A DNA stretch of 64,000 bases. It comes from Aquimonas sp. (lineage in GTDB: Bacteria; Pseudomonadota; Gammaproteobacteria; Xanthomonadales; Xanthomonadaceae). The stretch lies in the NCBI GenBank assembly GCA_022241605.1, contig JAKOMQ010000010.1:58813-122812 (forward strand), given 5' to 3'. A program made the position numbers and the translations under genes. The notes below the pieces were generated by a model. The model worked only from the letters and a program-made list of their open reading frames with translations. It did not search any database and was not told the DNA's origin. Below, piece after piece: positions 44,093-52,897 of this stretch. Positions within the stretch are counted from its first letter, which is position 1. Each line of letters begins with the position of its first letter.

Positions 44093-45088
44093 TCAACGTC
44101 CGCTGCGTATCTCCACGCTGCCAGAGAACGACTCCAGCTGGATCCGTGTGCCTCCTTCGCCATCACCCAGACGCGTGCGCAGGCTTGCGCCGGGGCCGTG
44201 GCGCGGGCGTTCCACCTCGCCTACATCGCTCTGGATGCGGCCGCTGAAGGTGGATACCTGCAGCTCACCGCGGGTGGCCGGATCCAGCTCGATCCGCAGC
44301 CGGCCGCTCAGGGTTTCCGCCTGCAGCAGGCCGTCAGGCGCCGGCAGCCCGGCGAAACGCACGCTGCCGGACACCGTTTCCAGGCGAATTTCGCGCGGCG
44401 CACTGTCCTCCAAACCTACATCGACCGCGCCGGACACCGCCTCAGCCTTGATCTGCTCGCTGGCGCTGCCGCGGTAGCTGACCGATCCGGAGACCGATTC
44501 CAACTCCACGCGGTCGGCCCTGCCGTTGGCTTCAAGGCTGCCGCTCACCGTGCTGGCCTGCAGCCGCGCGACTTCAAAGGCGCGGGCCTGCACCCTGCCG
44601 CTGACCGACTCCAGTTCGAGCCTTGGACCAGCCACGCCCTCCACCTCGATGTCGGCGCTGACCGCAGAGACCGCGATTTCAAGGCCACCCGGGATCTCGA
44701 TGCGCAGGTGCGTGTCACCGCCTCCGCCGCTGCGTCCCCAGCCCCAGCCGCTGCTGGGGTAGTCAATGCGCAGGCTGAGGCTGCGCGTGCCCTGGTCCAC
44801 CTTGAGCTCGGCCCGATCCCCGAGTTCGCCGCTCAGGCGCAGGGTGGAACCCGCTACGGACTCGATGCGGATGCTGCCTTTCAGGTTGTGCACCTGTACG
44901 CGCGCGCCTTCGGCAACCTCGAAGCTGCGCTCTATCGCCGTTTGCGCCAGCGCGGTGCCCAACGGAAGCAGCAGGACCAAGCCAAACGCTGAGCGAAGAA
45001 CCCTGCGGCGCGGTGACATGGACGCCACGGAGGGTGGGGTAGGAAAGCGCATGGTGGACTCCGGAGACGCAGGGGGCATGGGGGTCAT
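44093..45088 (-). CDS. DUF4097-type beta-strand repeat protein, exported
   Basis: A 331-residue protein with an N-terminal signal (SPRRRVLRSAFGLVLLLPLG). After it come many short beta-strand units of the form (L/V)xxVSGSVxxxG, typical of DUF4097 adhesin-like proteins thought to form a beta-solenoid. The ATG at 45088 overlaps the anti-sigma stop (ATGA). A start at 45019 would begin directly at the signal peptide. Last gene of the sigma operon, so probably an envelope target or sensor of that stress system. Confidence 0.87.
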   Translation of the reverse strand: MTPMPPASPESTMRFPTPPSVASMSPRRRVLRSAFGLVLLLPLGTALAQTAIERSFEVAEGARVQVHNLKGSIRIESVAGSTLRLSGELGDRAELKVDQGTRSLSLRIDYPSSGWGWGRSGGGGDTHLRIEIPGGLEIAVSAVSADIEVEGVAGPRLELESVSGRVQARAFEVARLQASTVSGSLEANGRADRVELESVSGSVSYRGSASEQIKAEAVSGAVDVGLEDSAPREIRLETVSGSVRFAGLPAPDGLLQAETLSGRLRIELDPATRGELQVSTFSGRIQSDVGEVERPRHGPGASLRTRLGDGEGGTRIQLESFSGSVEIRSGR

Positions 45089-45597
45089 GCGGCCAGTTCG
45101 CTGCCGCGCAACAGCAGACGCAGGCGCAGCTCGTGGGTGCGGCGCAGTTGGTCGAACAGGCGCTGCGAGCCGGGTTGCTGTTCCAGCGCAGCGTGAATGG
45201 CCTGGCCCTCGCGCTCGAGTTGCTGCAGGGCGCTGCGGATCTCGTCAGGCTGAGGGGTCTGGGACAGCAGCCGGTAGGCACCGCTGAACTCGCGCTCCAG
45301 CGCCTGTGCTTCGCGCAGCAGCACTTCAGCCGCTGGATCGATCGGCCTTGGCGGCGGCTCGTGCAGTTGGCCGCCGACCATCAGCGCCAGGGCCGCGGCG
45401 ACCGCGCCCAGCCAGAGCTGCCGACTGCGCCGCGCGGGTGTGGACCGGGTCGCAGTGCGCGGCGGCAGCTGCGCGGCAAGTGCAGGCCAGGAGTCGGTGG
45501 AGGCGTCGGGCTGCGCATGCTCGGTGAGCTGCCTGCCGAGCGCGCGCCAGCCGGCGTCATCGTGTTCCGGGGGAATCAGAGGGGCCTGCCGGTTCAT
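45085..45597 (-). CDS. Probable membrane anti-sigma factor
   Basis: A 170-residue single-pass protein. The N-terminal ~58 residues are cytoplasmic and include HDDAGWRALGRQL. One membrane helix (LWLGAVAAALALMVGG) follows, then a ~90-residue helical periplasmic part. No Cys/His zinc motif is visible, so it is not a ZAS-type factor. Position between the ECF sigma gene and DUF4097, with ATGA overlaps on both sides, is the main argument for an anti-sigma role. Confidence 0.72.
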   Translation of the reverse strand: MNRQAPLIPPEHDDAGWRALGRQLTEHAQPDASTDSWPALAAQLPPRTATRSTPARRSRQLWLGAVAAALALMVGGQLHEPPPRPIDPAAEVLLREAQALEREFSGAYRLLSQTPQPDEIRSALQQLEREGQAIHAALEQQPGSQRLFDQLRRTHELRLRLLLRGSELAA

Positions 45598-46238
45598 TTG
45601 TTCACTCCTTCGGTCGCAGGCGTGCTGTCGTCGAACCAGAGCCTGAGCAGGCGCCGCGCCCGGAACAGGTGGGCCTTGCAGCTACCGGCGGCGATCCCGA
45701 GGGCGGCTCCAATCTCCTGATGGGTCAGGCCTTCGATATCGTGCAGCACGAGCACTGCGCGGGCGCGCGGCGGCAGCTGCAGCATCCCGCGCGCCAGGTC
45801 GTGCCGAAGCTCGCTGCGCTCACACGGCCGCGGCATGTGCTCCAGCGCGGCGTCGTCGGTCTCCAGATCCTCGGACTCGCGCCGACCGCGCAGATCCATC
45901 AGCGCGGTATTCATCGCCAGCCGATGCAGCCAGGTCGCTACCGAGGACTCGAAGCGGAACCCGGGCAGGGCCCGCCATGCGGCCAAAAAAGTGTCCTGCA
46001 GCAGCTCCTCGCTGCGCGCGCCGGCGCCGCCGGTAAGCCGCCAGATCAGCGCATGCAGGCGTGCGCGCTGGTCCCGGTAGAGCTGCTCGAATGCCGCCAC
46101 CTCGCCAGCCGCGGCACGGCGCGCCAGCGCCTGCAGCGGATCTTCCGGCCTGCCCGGATCGGGTACGGCCTGCAGGCGGCGGGGGGCGGGCGCGTCGCTC
46201 AAGGTGATCGATGGGTGAGGGGAAGCAAGGCTCAGCAT
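45594..46238 (-). CDS. ECF sigma factor (RpoE-like)
   Basis: A 214-residue sigma-70 family factor starting at the ATG at 46238. Region 2 is visible in FEQLYRDQRARLHALIWRL and EELLQDTFLAAWRALPGF, and region 4 in LPPRARAVLVLHDIEGLTHQ and GSCKAHLFRARRLL. There is no C-terminal extension. It heads a three-gene operon with a putative membrane anti-sigma factor and a DUF4097 protein, suggesting an envelope-responsive regulon. The frame extends upstream to 46370 but the extra part is not sigma-like. Confidence 0.93.
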   Translation of the reverse strand: MLSLASPHPSITLSDAPAPRRLQAVPDPGRPEDPLQALARRAAAGEVAAFEQLYRDQRARLHALIWRLTGGAGARSEELLQDTFLAAWRALPGFRFESSVATWLHRLAMNTALMDLRGRRESEDLETDDAALEHMPRPCERSELRHDLARGMLQLPPRARAVLVLHDIEGLTHQEIGAALGIAAGSCKAHLFRARRLLRLWFDDSTPATEGVNK

Positions 46239-46456
46239 ACGGATCTTGATGCGCTCCGCCGCCGAAGGGTTTAGCGGGCGTGTCTCCCGGGAACTTTCGC
46301 GCCGGTCGCGGCTGCCGTGGCCGCGAAGCCCGAGCCTGCAGGCGTGCGGAGCGTCCGAAGCGAGGCGCATGTCGGAAAGCCATCGCGTTCCACGGAAGCC
46401 GGGGCGGTTCCAACAACATTCGCATCTTCACCGCTGCGTTTACTTTTCCTGGTTCC

Positions 46457-48163
46457 TCAATGAGCAGGCTCGGCATACGGCTCACCCAGTGCCTTTTCGG
46501 GCTCCAGGCGAAGCCAGGCTCGTACGCGCGTTCCGCCCTTGCAGCGCTGGGTGACCCTGAGGTCGCCGGTCAAGGTGATGGCACGGTCGCGGATTCCCTG
46601 CAGCCCCCTGCCAAAGACAGCAGGGCTTCTGCCACGTCCATCGTCCTCAATGCTGACCAGCAACCACCTGCGCGAGTTTCGGCGCCCCACTCGCAGGCGG
46701 ACCGAGACCCACTCTGCCTCAGCGTGGCGAATGACGTTGTTCACCGCCTCCTGGACGATCCTGTAGGCCGCAATCGATGTTGCAGCATCGAGCTGGTTCA
46801 GGGCCCGTGGGTCCCGCGGCAGTCGCAGTTCAAAAAAGAGCCCGGACCGTTCAGCGCTCTCCCGGATCACCCCGAGGTCCACCGCCTTGGCCAGGCCCAG
46901 CTCCACCAGGGCGGCCGGTCTCAGCGCTTCAAGCGCCTCCCTCAGTGTGGTGCGCATATGCAAGGCGAGTCCCAAAAGCTGGTGCGTCCACGGCCTGGCG
47001 GCCTCGGACTCCAGCTGGATGAGCTTGAGCTCGGTCTGTAGCGCAGTGATGTCCTGGCCTAGCGAGTCGTGCAGATCCATGGCGATCCGGCCGCGCTCCA
47101 ACTCCTGAGCGCGCACATTGCGTGCCGCAGCCTCGGCCAGATCGTGCAGGATGCGCTGCTCGCGCTCTCGCGCCTGGCGCAGCTGCGCGGTTTGCAGGCG
47201 TAGCTGGTCCATGCTCGCCCCGAACATCAGCGCCATGGCGCCGGCAATGGCGACGAAGGTCTGCAGCCAGATGATCGAGTCGCTGGCGCCCCAGAGATGG
47301 TCCTCGATGCCCAAGGCGAGGCTGACGACCAGTACGGACAAGGCTGCGCCGCGCAAGCCGTGCCTGACCGCGAACACCACTACTGCTGCGATCAACAGCA
47401 GCCTCAGCAATTCCGCGAGCCTGCCCTCTGGAAAGATCATCAACAGGGTGAGGAAGGCACCGGCTGCAGGCAGCAGCACCAGCCCAACTTCCTTGAGCAT
47501 AGGGCCCGAGCCACGCCGCAGTTCCGGTAGCGCAAGCCATAGCAGCAGCGGTATCACCAGCATCGCGCCGAGAAAGTATCCCAGCGCGTTCTTGAGGAAG
47601 AAGGCTCCGAGCAGTTCGGCTGCGTTGGCTGCGGTAATAAGGACAGGCGCCACCACTTCACGATGCCGGGTGTCCGCCACGAATCCCTCGCCAAGCACCC
47701 ACAGCACGTCTGTGAGTGTCTGCAGCGCTGCCGCAGCGAGTACGCCAAGGTGCAGGATCGCCATCCCCTGCGGCGTCGCACAGGCCTTCAATCCGCCCAG
47801 CCGACCTTGTAGCCACCACACCGGCAGCAGGACCAGCAGCGCATCCGCCCAGTGGCCTATGAACATCCGCACGCACTCGGCACAGCCGGTGCGCTCGAAG
47901 TCGAGTATGGGACTGAGCGGCAAGGGGGACTGCGTCTCCTGATCAAGCCAGCCAGAGAGCAGGATGCTCAGTCCGGTACCCAGCACGATCCACGGCCACA
48001 TCCGGGCCGGCGCGACCAGCAGTGCACCGAGCATCGCGCCCGCGCCGAGGTTCCAGTGCCAGAATCCAAGGGCACCTGGCCAGAAAGCCTGCACAGAAAC
48101 CGCGGCGACGATGAACCAAGCCGGGCCTGGCACCCGCGCAAACACACCCGCATCCCAGCGCAT
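46457..48163 (-). CDS. MASE1-like sensor histidine kinase (HisKA_3 type)
   Basis: A 568-residue kinase. About eight membrane helices fill residues 10-325, resembling the MASE1 integral sensor domain. A coiled coil leads to the HisKA_3 box ERGRIAMDLHDSLGQ with the phospho-His, and a NarX/UhpB-type ATPase (IVQEAVNNVIRHAEAEW; DDGRG; GLQGIRDRA). The ATG at 48163 is chosen because the preceding residues are not membrane-like. The divergent NarL-type regulator gene 119 bp away is the obvious partner. Confidence 0.9.
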   Translation of the reverse strand: MRWDAGVFARVPGPAWFIVAAVSVQAFWPGALGFWHWNLGAGAMLGALLVAPARMWPWIVLGTGLSILLSGWLDQETQSPLPLSPILDFERTGCAECVRMFIGHWADALLVLLPVWWLQGRLGGLKACATPQGMAILHLGVLAAAALQTLTDVLWVLGEGFVADTRHREVVAPVLITAANAAELLGAFFLKNALGYFLGAMLVIPLLLWLALPELRRGSGPMLKEVGLVLLPAAGAFLTLLMIFPEGRLAELLRLLLIAAVVVFAVRHGLRGAALSVLVVSLALGIEDHLWGASDSIIWLQTFVAIAGAMALMFGASMDQLRLQTAQLRQAREREQRILHDLAEAAARNVRAQELERGRIAMDLHDSLGQDITALQTELKLIQLESEAARPWTHQLLGLALHMRTTLREALEALRPAALVELGLAKAVDLGVIRESAERSGLFFELRLPRDPRALNQLDAATSIAAYRIVQEAVNNVIRHAEAEWVSVRLRVGRRNSRRWLLVSIEDDGRGRSPAVFGRGLQGIRDRAITLTGDLRVTQRCKGGTRVRAWLRLEPEKALGEPYAEPAH

Positions 48164-48282
48164 CAAGGTGATCCTTGGAGTCGTCCGGGGGAGGATAGTC
48201 GGGCCTGCCGTCCGTGTCCGTCCGGGCAAGAATTTCTCTCGGTTTGGCGCACGGCGCCCTCCAGCGTTGCGACACTACCGGC

Positions 48283-48897
48283 ATGACCACGATCGCGCTT
48301 GTTGACGACCATGCCATCGTCCGCCAGGGCTTCCGGCGTCTACTGGAGCGGGAGCCGGACCTGCGCGTCGTCGCGGAAGCGGCGTCGGAAACGCAGGCCC
48401 TCGCCGAGATCCAGAGGCATACCGCAGACCTGGTGGTGACGGACCTCAGCCTTTCGGAGGGCAGCGGTATGGGCTTGCTGCGAGCGCTGGCCGGGATCCA
48501 GCCCCGGCCACTGGCGCTCGTGCTGAGCATGCACGAGGGCGCGGCCTTCGTTGCCGAGGCCTTTGGCTTGGGCGCGCGCGCCTACGTCACCAAGGCATCC
48601 GGCGCTGATGAGTTGGTGGCGGCCATCCGTGCGGTGTTGCGGGGCAAGACCTACCTCAGCCTCGACCTGCGCGCGGAGGCTGGTGGGCTGCCGGAGAAAC
48701 CCGCCATGCATCTGACTCGTCGGGAGCGGGAAGTCCTGGGGCTTCTTCTGAAGGGCATGGTCCCCAAAGCCGCGGCCGCTGCTATTGGGATCAACGAGAA
48801 GACCCTGTATGCGCACAGGGCCAGCCTGATGGCGAAGCTTGGCGTCCGAAACGAGCGCGAACTGGCCGTGGCGGCGATCGAGTCAGGACTTCTCTAG
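48283..48897 (+). CDS. NarL/UhpA-type response regulator
   Basis: A 204-residue DNA-binding regulator. The receiver part has LVDDHAIVRQGFRRLLE with phospho-acceptor Asp in VVTDLSLSEGSG and Lys in YVTKASGADE. The C-terminal LuxR-type HTH is LTRREREVLGLLLKGMVPK. It is divergently paired with the MASE1-like kinase. A frame extension to 48214 is not needed. Confidence 0.93.
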   Translation: MTTIALVDDHAIVRQGFRRLLEREPDLRVVAEAASETQALAEIQRHTADLVVTDLSLSEGSGMGLLRALAGIQPRPLALVLSMHEGAAFVAEAFGLGARAYVTKASGADELVAAIRAVLRGKTYLSLDLRAEAGGLPEKPAMHLTRREREVLGLLLKGMVPKAAAAAIGINEKTLYAHRASLMAKLGVRNERELAVAAIESGLL

Positions 48898-48904
48898 TGC
48901 AGTG

Positions 48905-49251
48905 ATTCGCACTTGAGCGAACGTATCTGCGGCGTCCTCGGCAAGGCTGGCAGCGTTCCTCTCCTCGGCATGCGCTTTGGGGAACGCAGTGCTCGACCAC
49001 GCGCCCCACTCGATCGTCCGAGAGCCCAGCAGTTGCGCGACCTGAGCGACCGGCATGCCTTGGCACAGCGCGATGACAAAGGCCGCCATCGCCGCAGACG
49101 AGCCCGACCGCGGGCGTGACCACGGCACCTCGCACGGGGTGGTCTTGTAGCAGTGGGCGCAGGCCTCACGTGGCAGGGGCCTCGATGACAGCTGGCCGGC
49201 CTCAGGCAAGACCTCGGGGCCACGCCAGGGGCGATCGCGCCGATTTTTCAC
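48905..49251 (-). pseudogene. ISL3-family transposase remnant, frameshifted
   Basis: A minus-strand relic of the N-terminal zinc-finger/HTH region of an ISL3-type transposase. One frame reads LPREACAHCYKTTPCEVPWSR and MAAFVIALCQGMPVAQVAQLLG (49090-49024). The homology continues in another frame as GLSDDRVGRVVEHCVPQSA from about 49027 downwards, so a frameshift lies at about 49025. The N-terminal start, the DDE domain and the element ends are missing. It is not functional. It lies between the kinase/regulator pair and gcvT. Confidence 0.7.
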
Positions 49252-49377
49252 GCGACCATGAAACTCCTGGAACTCTCATGCGCCAGGAGATTCAGCGCAT
49301 GATCGGGCGCCGGTGTGAAACATCCGGGCTGGAGGGCCGATAATGCGCAGCCCAGAAACCCCGCACCGGAGCCCTCG

Positions 49378-50463
49378 ATGAGCCAGCAGACCGTGTTGAA
49401 CGCCCGCCACCGTGAACTCGGCGCCCGCATGGTCGATTTCGGCGGCTGGGACATGCCCATCGCCTACGGCTCGCAGATCGAAGAGCATCACCAGGTGCGC
49501 CGCGATGCCGGCATGTTCGATGTCTCGCACATGACCGTGGTCGACCTGCACGGCGTCGCCGTGCGCCCTTTCCTGCGCCACCTGCTCGCCAACTCCGTGG
49601 ACAAGCTCAAGAAGCCCGGCAAGGCCTTGTACTCCTGCATGCTCAACGAGCGCGGCGGCGTGGTCGACGACCTGATCGTCTACTTCCTTGCCGAGGATTT
49701 CTTCCGTCTGGTGGTCAATGCCGCCACCCGCGACAAGGACATGGCCTGGATCAATGCGCAGGCGGCGAAGTTTTCGATCGAAGTGCGTGAGCGCCCCGAG
49801 CTGGCGATGATTGCCGTACAGGGCCCCTGCGCCCGCGAGCGCATGCTGGGCCTGCTCAGCGCGGAAGGCCGCGCCGCCGTCGAGCCGATCGGCAAGTTCG
49901 TTGCCGCCGAGGCCGACGGCCTGTTCATCGCCCGCACCGGCTACACCGGCGAAGACGGTTTCGAGATCATCGTGCCCGAAGGCGAAGCGATCGCCCTGTG
50001 GGATCGCTTGCTGGAGGCTGGCGTCAAGCCTGCAGGCCTGGGCGCGCGCGACACCCTGCGTCTTGAGGCCGGCATGAATCTCTACGGCCAGGACATGGAC
50101 GAGGACACCACGCCCTGGGAGGCTGCACTCGCCTGGACCGTGGCGCTGGACGACGGCCGCGACTTCATTGGCCGCGCCGCGCTGGAAGCCCAGAAGGCCG
50201 CTGGCCCGCCGCGACAGCTGATCGGGCTGGTGCTGGACGAAAAGGGCGTGCTGCGCCACGGCCAGATCGTGCGCACCGCCAACGGCGACGGCGAGATCCT
50301 TTCCGGCACCTTTTCGCCCACGTTGGGCAAGGCGATCGCGTTCGCGCGCGTGCCGGCCGGCGAGCCGGGCGAGCTGGCAGTCGACATCCGCGGACGCGAT
50401 GTGGCGGTGCGCCAGGTCAGCGCTCCGTTCGTGCGCGACGGCAAGCCACGCGAGGGCATCTGA
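49378..50463 (+). CDS. gcvT: Glycine cleavage system aminomethyltransferase (T protein)
   Basis: A 361-residue T protein that transfers the aminomethyl carbon from lipoyl-H protein to tetrahydrofolate. Family landmarks include [35 protein letters not shown] and the C-terminal barrel. The TGA stop at 50461 is the first codon of repeat A copy 5, which separates this gene from gcvH. gcvP is not in the window. I see no glycine riboswitch in the ~125 bp upstream. Confidence 0.96.
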   Translation: MSQQTVLNARHRELGARMVDFGGWDMPIAYGSQIEEHHQVRRDAGMFDVSHMTVVDLHGVAVRPFLRHLLANSVDKLKKPGKALYSCMLNERGGVVDDLIVYFLAEDFFRLVVNAATRDKDMAWINAQAAKFSIEVRERPELAMIAVQGPCARERMLGLLSAEGRAAVEPIGKFVAAEADGLFIARTGYTGEDGFEIIVPEGEAIALWDRLLEAGVKPAGLGARDTLRLEAGMNLYGQDMDEDTTPWEAALAWTVALDDGRDFIGRAALEAQKAAGPPRQLIGLVLDEKGVLRHGQIVRTANGDGEILSGTFSPTLGKAIAFARVPAGEPGELAVDIRGRDVAVRQVSAPFVRDGKPREGI

Positions 50464-50557
50464 GAGCCTGTGCCAACCCTCCGCCTGCTGCGGCCACCGC
50501 CACGAACGCCCAATGACGCCATCGCCACGGCGTCCGGGTTTTTTTACACGCTCCGAG
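50460..50557 (+). repeat. Dispersed repeat A, copy 5 (internally deleted)
   Basis: A 98 bp copy that keeps both ends (TGAGAGCCTGTGCCAACC; CGTCCGGGTTTTTTTACACG) but lacks about 88 bp of the middle. The terminator is intact: GACGCC pairs with GGCGTC, then GGG and seven T. The first bases serve as the gcvT stop. It lies between gcvT and gcvH. Confidence 0.87.
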
Positions 50558-50647
50558 TTCCCATCCTGCGCTGATAAACTCGCGGCGCCCGCGGCTGACC
50601 GAGCGCGCCGTCCCATACCGATCCAACGCCTGCCAAGGAGCTGACCC

Positions 50648-51034
50648 ATGAGCGAGATCCCCGGTGACCTGAAGTTCCTGAAGTCCCACGAGTGGGCGCG
50701 TCTTGAGGACGACGGTCGCGTCACCGTCGGCATTTCCGACCACGCGCAGGTGCAGCTGGGCGACCTGGTCTACGTCGAGCTGCCCGAAGTCGGCGACGAC
50801 GTGGAGGCCGGCAAGGGCGTGGCCGTGGTCGAGTCGGTCAAGGCCGCGAGTGATGTCTACGCGCCGATCTCCGGCACCGTGGTCGAGGTCAACGCCGAGT
50901 TGGCGGATGCACCTGAGAGCATCAATGCGGATGCTTACGGCAAGGGCTGGCTGTTCGTGCTGCAGCCATCCGAAATCTCGCAGTTGGGGGAGCTGCTTGG
51001 CCCGGACGAGTACGCCGAACTGATCGAGGAGTGA
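50648..51034 (+). CDS. gcvH: Glycine cleavage system H protein
   Basis: A 128-residue lipoyl carrier. The lipoylated Lys lies in [14 protein letters not shown]. The start [15 protein letters not shown] and the end [13 protein letters not shown] are standard. A strong AAGGAG ribosome binding site precedes the ATG by about 8 bases. It is followed by a perfect GNRA-loop terminator. Confidence 0.97.
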   Translation: MSEIPGDLKFLKSHEWARLEDDGRVTVGISDHAQVQLGDLVYVELPEVGDDVEAGKGVAVVESVKAASDVYAPISGTVVEVNAELADAPESINADAYGKGWLFVLQPSEISQLGELLGPDEYAELIEE

Positions 51035-51067
51035 TCGCCCGCGCTGCTGCGCGTGCTGCGGAAAGCG

Positions 51068-51098
51068 ACGGGGTGGCGAAAGCCACCCCGTCTGCGTT
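51068..51098 (+). terminator. Rho-independent terminator after gcvH
   Basis: A perfect 10 bp stem ACGGGGTGGC/GCCACCCCGT closed by a GAAA tetraloop, followed by CTGCGTTT, 33 bp after the gcvH stop. Confidence 0.85.
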
Positions 51099-51454
51099 TG
51101 CACGATCGCAGCTGCCGGGGCCATGCGATCCCGCGCGCTCAAACTGCCGATTGATCGCGCAAGGCCGCGCAGTTTTCGCGCAATTCGCCCGCAAACAGCC
51201 TGCGCAGGCGTGCTCGCGGATAAATTTCCGCGCGCTGTGTGCGTCGGTTCGCTTGTCCTCGCTGCACTGCCGCGGAGTTTTGTTGATTGCATCGATCGCA
51301 TGATGTCGAAGCAAGCAACGGTGCGGGGTTCAGCGCTTTGTTCTGATATGAATCAAAGCGTAATCGGGGCATTTCCGCGTCGCTTTTGCTGTCGCGAATG
51401 TCCCGTTGGACCGCCAGCTGCAGCGCAGGATGCAATGCAGACGCACGCACTCTG

Positions 51455-51483
51455 TTGACACTGCGAAAAGCGCTGATTAGCTT
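51455..51483 (+). promoter_or_regulatory. Possible promoter for the histone-like gene
   Basis: TTGACA at 51455-51460, then 16-17 bp, then TTAGCT/TAGCTT as a weak -10. If used, the transcript would carry a leader of about 430 nt before the ATG at 51924. This is a pattern match only. Confidence 0.3.
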
Positions 51484-51923
51484 TCGCGCAGCGTGTCAAG
51501 AACAGAACACATGGCGGCGAACATAGCGAGCCATCGAAACGGAAGCCGCGCAGGCGTGGGCCTGCGGATCCCATCACCGGGAGCTGCCGCGTTCTCTTTG
51601 AAAAACACGCTGGCGTGGATCTGCATGCATCGTCGCAATGGCGATCGCGGCGGGTTCGGGCCGCGGGGCCTGCGTTGCGCACATGTTCTGGTGCAGGGCC
51701 GTTCGACGGCCTTGAGCCGGTGCGGCTACCGCCGCTCGCATTGTCCGTCTTCAATCCTGCGCTTCGGTTCTGCCGTGCGCGGGATGTACGGCTGCGCCTG
51801 CAAGGAAGCGGCTGCAGACGCGGGACCGGACGCGGTGTCCGGGAAGGGAGTATTGGCGGACTGGAAGTCCGCATGCAGGAAGCGTGTTGCGTGTTGAGAT
51901 CAACCCTGACGAGGAACAAAGAG

Positions 51924-52412
51924 ATGGCAATCAAGAAAGCTGCTGCAAAGAAGCCCGCCGCCAAGAAGGCCGCTCCGGCCAAAAAGGCCGCGGTCAAGAA
52001 AGCTGCTCCGGCCAAGAAGGCTGCCGCGAAGAAGGCACCGGCTACGAAAGCTGTCGCCAAGAAGGCAGCGGTGAAGAAGGTCGTCGCCAAGAAGGCTCCG
52101 GCCAAGAAGGTCGTCGCCAAGAAGGCCGCAGTGAAGAAAGTCGTTGCCAAGAAAGCGCCGGCCGGGAAGGTCGTCGCCAAGAAGGCCGCAGTGAAGAAGG
52201 CGCCGGCCAAGAAGGCTGCGCCGGTCAAGAAGGTGGCTGCCAAGAAGGCGCCGGCCAAGAAGGCTGCGCCCGCCAAGAAGCCTGCTGCACCCAAGAAGGC
52301 TGCGCCCGCCAAGAAGCCTGCTGCCAAGAAGGCAGCTGCGCCGAAGAAGGTGGCAGCCAAGAAGAAGCCCGCTGCTCCGCTGGTGCCGCCGCCGGCCGCG
52401 CCCGCAGCCTGA
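51924..52412 (+). CDS. Histone H1-like Lys/Ala-rich DNA-binding protein
   Basis: A 162-residue protein made almost entirely of Lys, Ala, Pro and Val. It starts [15 protein letters not shown], continues through imperfect AKKA(P/A)AKK repeats and ends in a Pro/Ala tail [11 protein letters not shown]. Such proteins resemble eukaryotic H1 tails and coat DNA or RNA; many Xanthomonadales and Bordetella-type bacteria carry one. The ATG at 51924 has an AAAGAGATG context. A clear terminator follows. Length is expected to vary between strains because the DNA is a tandem repeat. Confidence 0.9.
   Translation: MAIKKAAAKKPAAKKAAPAKKAAVKKAAPAKKAAAKKAPATKAVAKKAAVKKVVAKKAPAKKVVAKKAAVKKVVAKKAPAGKVVAKKAAVKKAPAKKAAPVKKVAAKKAPAKKAAPAKKPAAPKKAAPAKKPAAKKAAAPKKVAAKKKPAAPLVPPPAAPAA
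52074..52245 (+). repeat. Tandem coding repeats within the histone-like gene
   Basis: Units such as AAGGTCGTCGCCAAGAAGGC recur several times with small changes, encoding [22 protein letters not shown] repeats. Such DNA is prone to slippage and unequal exchange in steps of three bases. Confidence 0.8.
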
Positions 52413-52897
52413 GGCTTCCGCCTCGATACCGTACGCCGTCCGCGCAAGCGGCCGGCCAGGGTACCCAACCCCGATGGCTGCCTTCTGGCCATCGGGGTTT
52501 TTTATGCGCACTGCTTTCGCAACGGGGCTCCGTGTCTGCGGGAAAGGCCCGGATCCGCTGGATTCCTCCGGCCGCGGCGCTTCTGCCCGCCTCGACCCAT
52601 CGGGAAAGGGCAGGATGCGCCCCCGCTGATCCGCTTCGCGCATGGGCCTCTTGAGTTTTCCTGCTGCTTCCGGTCTCGCTTAGGCGCCATCAAGCGATCA
52701 CCGCGCGGCCAGGCCCAATGACCTTCGCTGTGCGAGGGGGCAGCTGCACACTTCAGACGATCATTTTGCGCGGGCTCACACGTGCGCAGGGATGCGTGAT
52801 CGCGGTTCGGCCCTGTGCGTGTAGATCCGGCCATGGTGCGTGGCGCACGCACCCAGTCATGGGCATCTGACGGCGTCCTTGGGCGCGACGCACTAAC
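52413..52897. other. Intergenic region after the histone-like gene
   Basis: A 485 bp gap between convergent genes. It contains the terminator at 52469-52503. The rest (52504-52897) has no protein-like frame, hairpin with T-run or known repeat that I can support. Confidence 0.6.
52469..52503 (+). terminator. Rho-independent terminator after the histone-like gene
   Basis: The stem CCCCGATGGC (52469-52478) pairs with GGCCATCGGGG (52487-52497) across a short loop and is followed by six T. This is a textbook terminator 57 bp after the stop. Confidence 0.92.

Larger units (their letters stand above)
51035..51923. other. Long non-coding stretch before the histone-like gene
   Basis: An 889 bp gap, the largest in the window. 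After the gcvH terminator it holds a comparatively AT-richer segment (51120-51500) with TTGTTCTGATATGAATC-type sequence and a possible promoter TTGACA at 51455. The stretch 51500-51900 is GC-rich with no protein-like frame. It may be a long 5' leader of the histone-like gene or hold an unannotated small RNA. I recognise no known RNA family. Confidence 0.5.

Noticed and set aside
49252..49377. Possible glycine riboswitch upstream of gcvT
   Set aside because: The conserved glycine-aptamer core could not be found, and the region is short and partly ISL3-derived.
49276..50733. Minus-strand 485-codon frame opposite gcvT that contains SERVKKPGRRGDGVIG
   Set aside because: The KKP-containing part is the reverse strand of repeat A copy 5, and the rest is gcvT antisense. 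The similar peptide in other frames is explained by the repeat family, not by a protein family.
51493..51897. Open frame of 134 codons in the long leader before the histone-like gene
   Set aside because: No ribosome binding site, no protein-like composition or domain, and it overlaps other equally weak frames.
51900..52643. Minus-strand Leu/Gly/Arg-rich frame opposite the histone-like gene
   Set aside because: It is the exact antisense of the Lys/Ala repeat array. The plus strand has a start context and a terminator.
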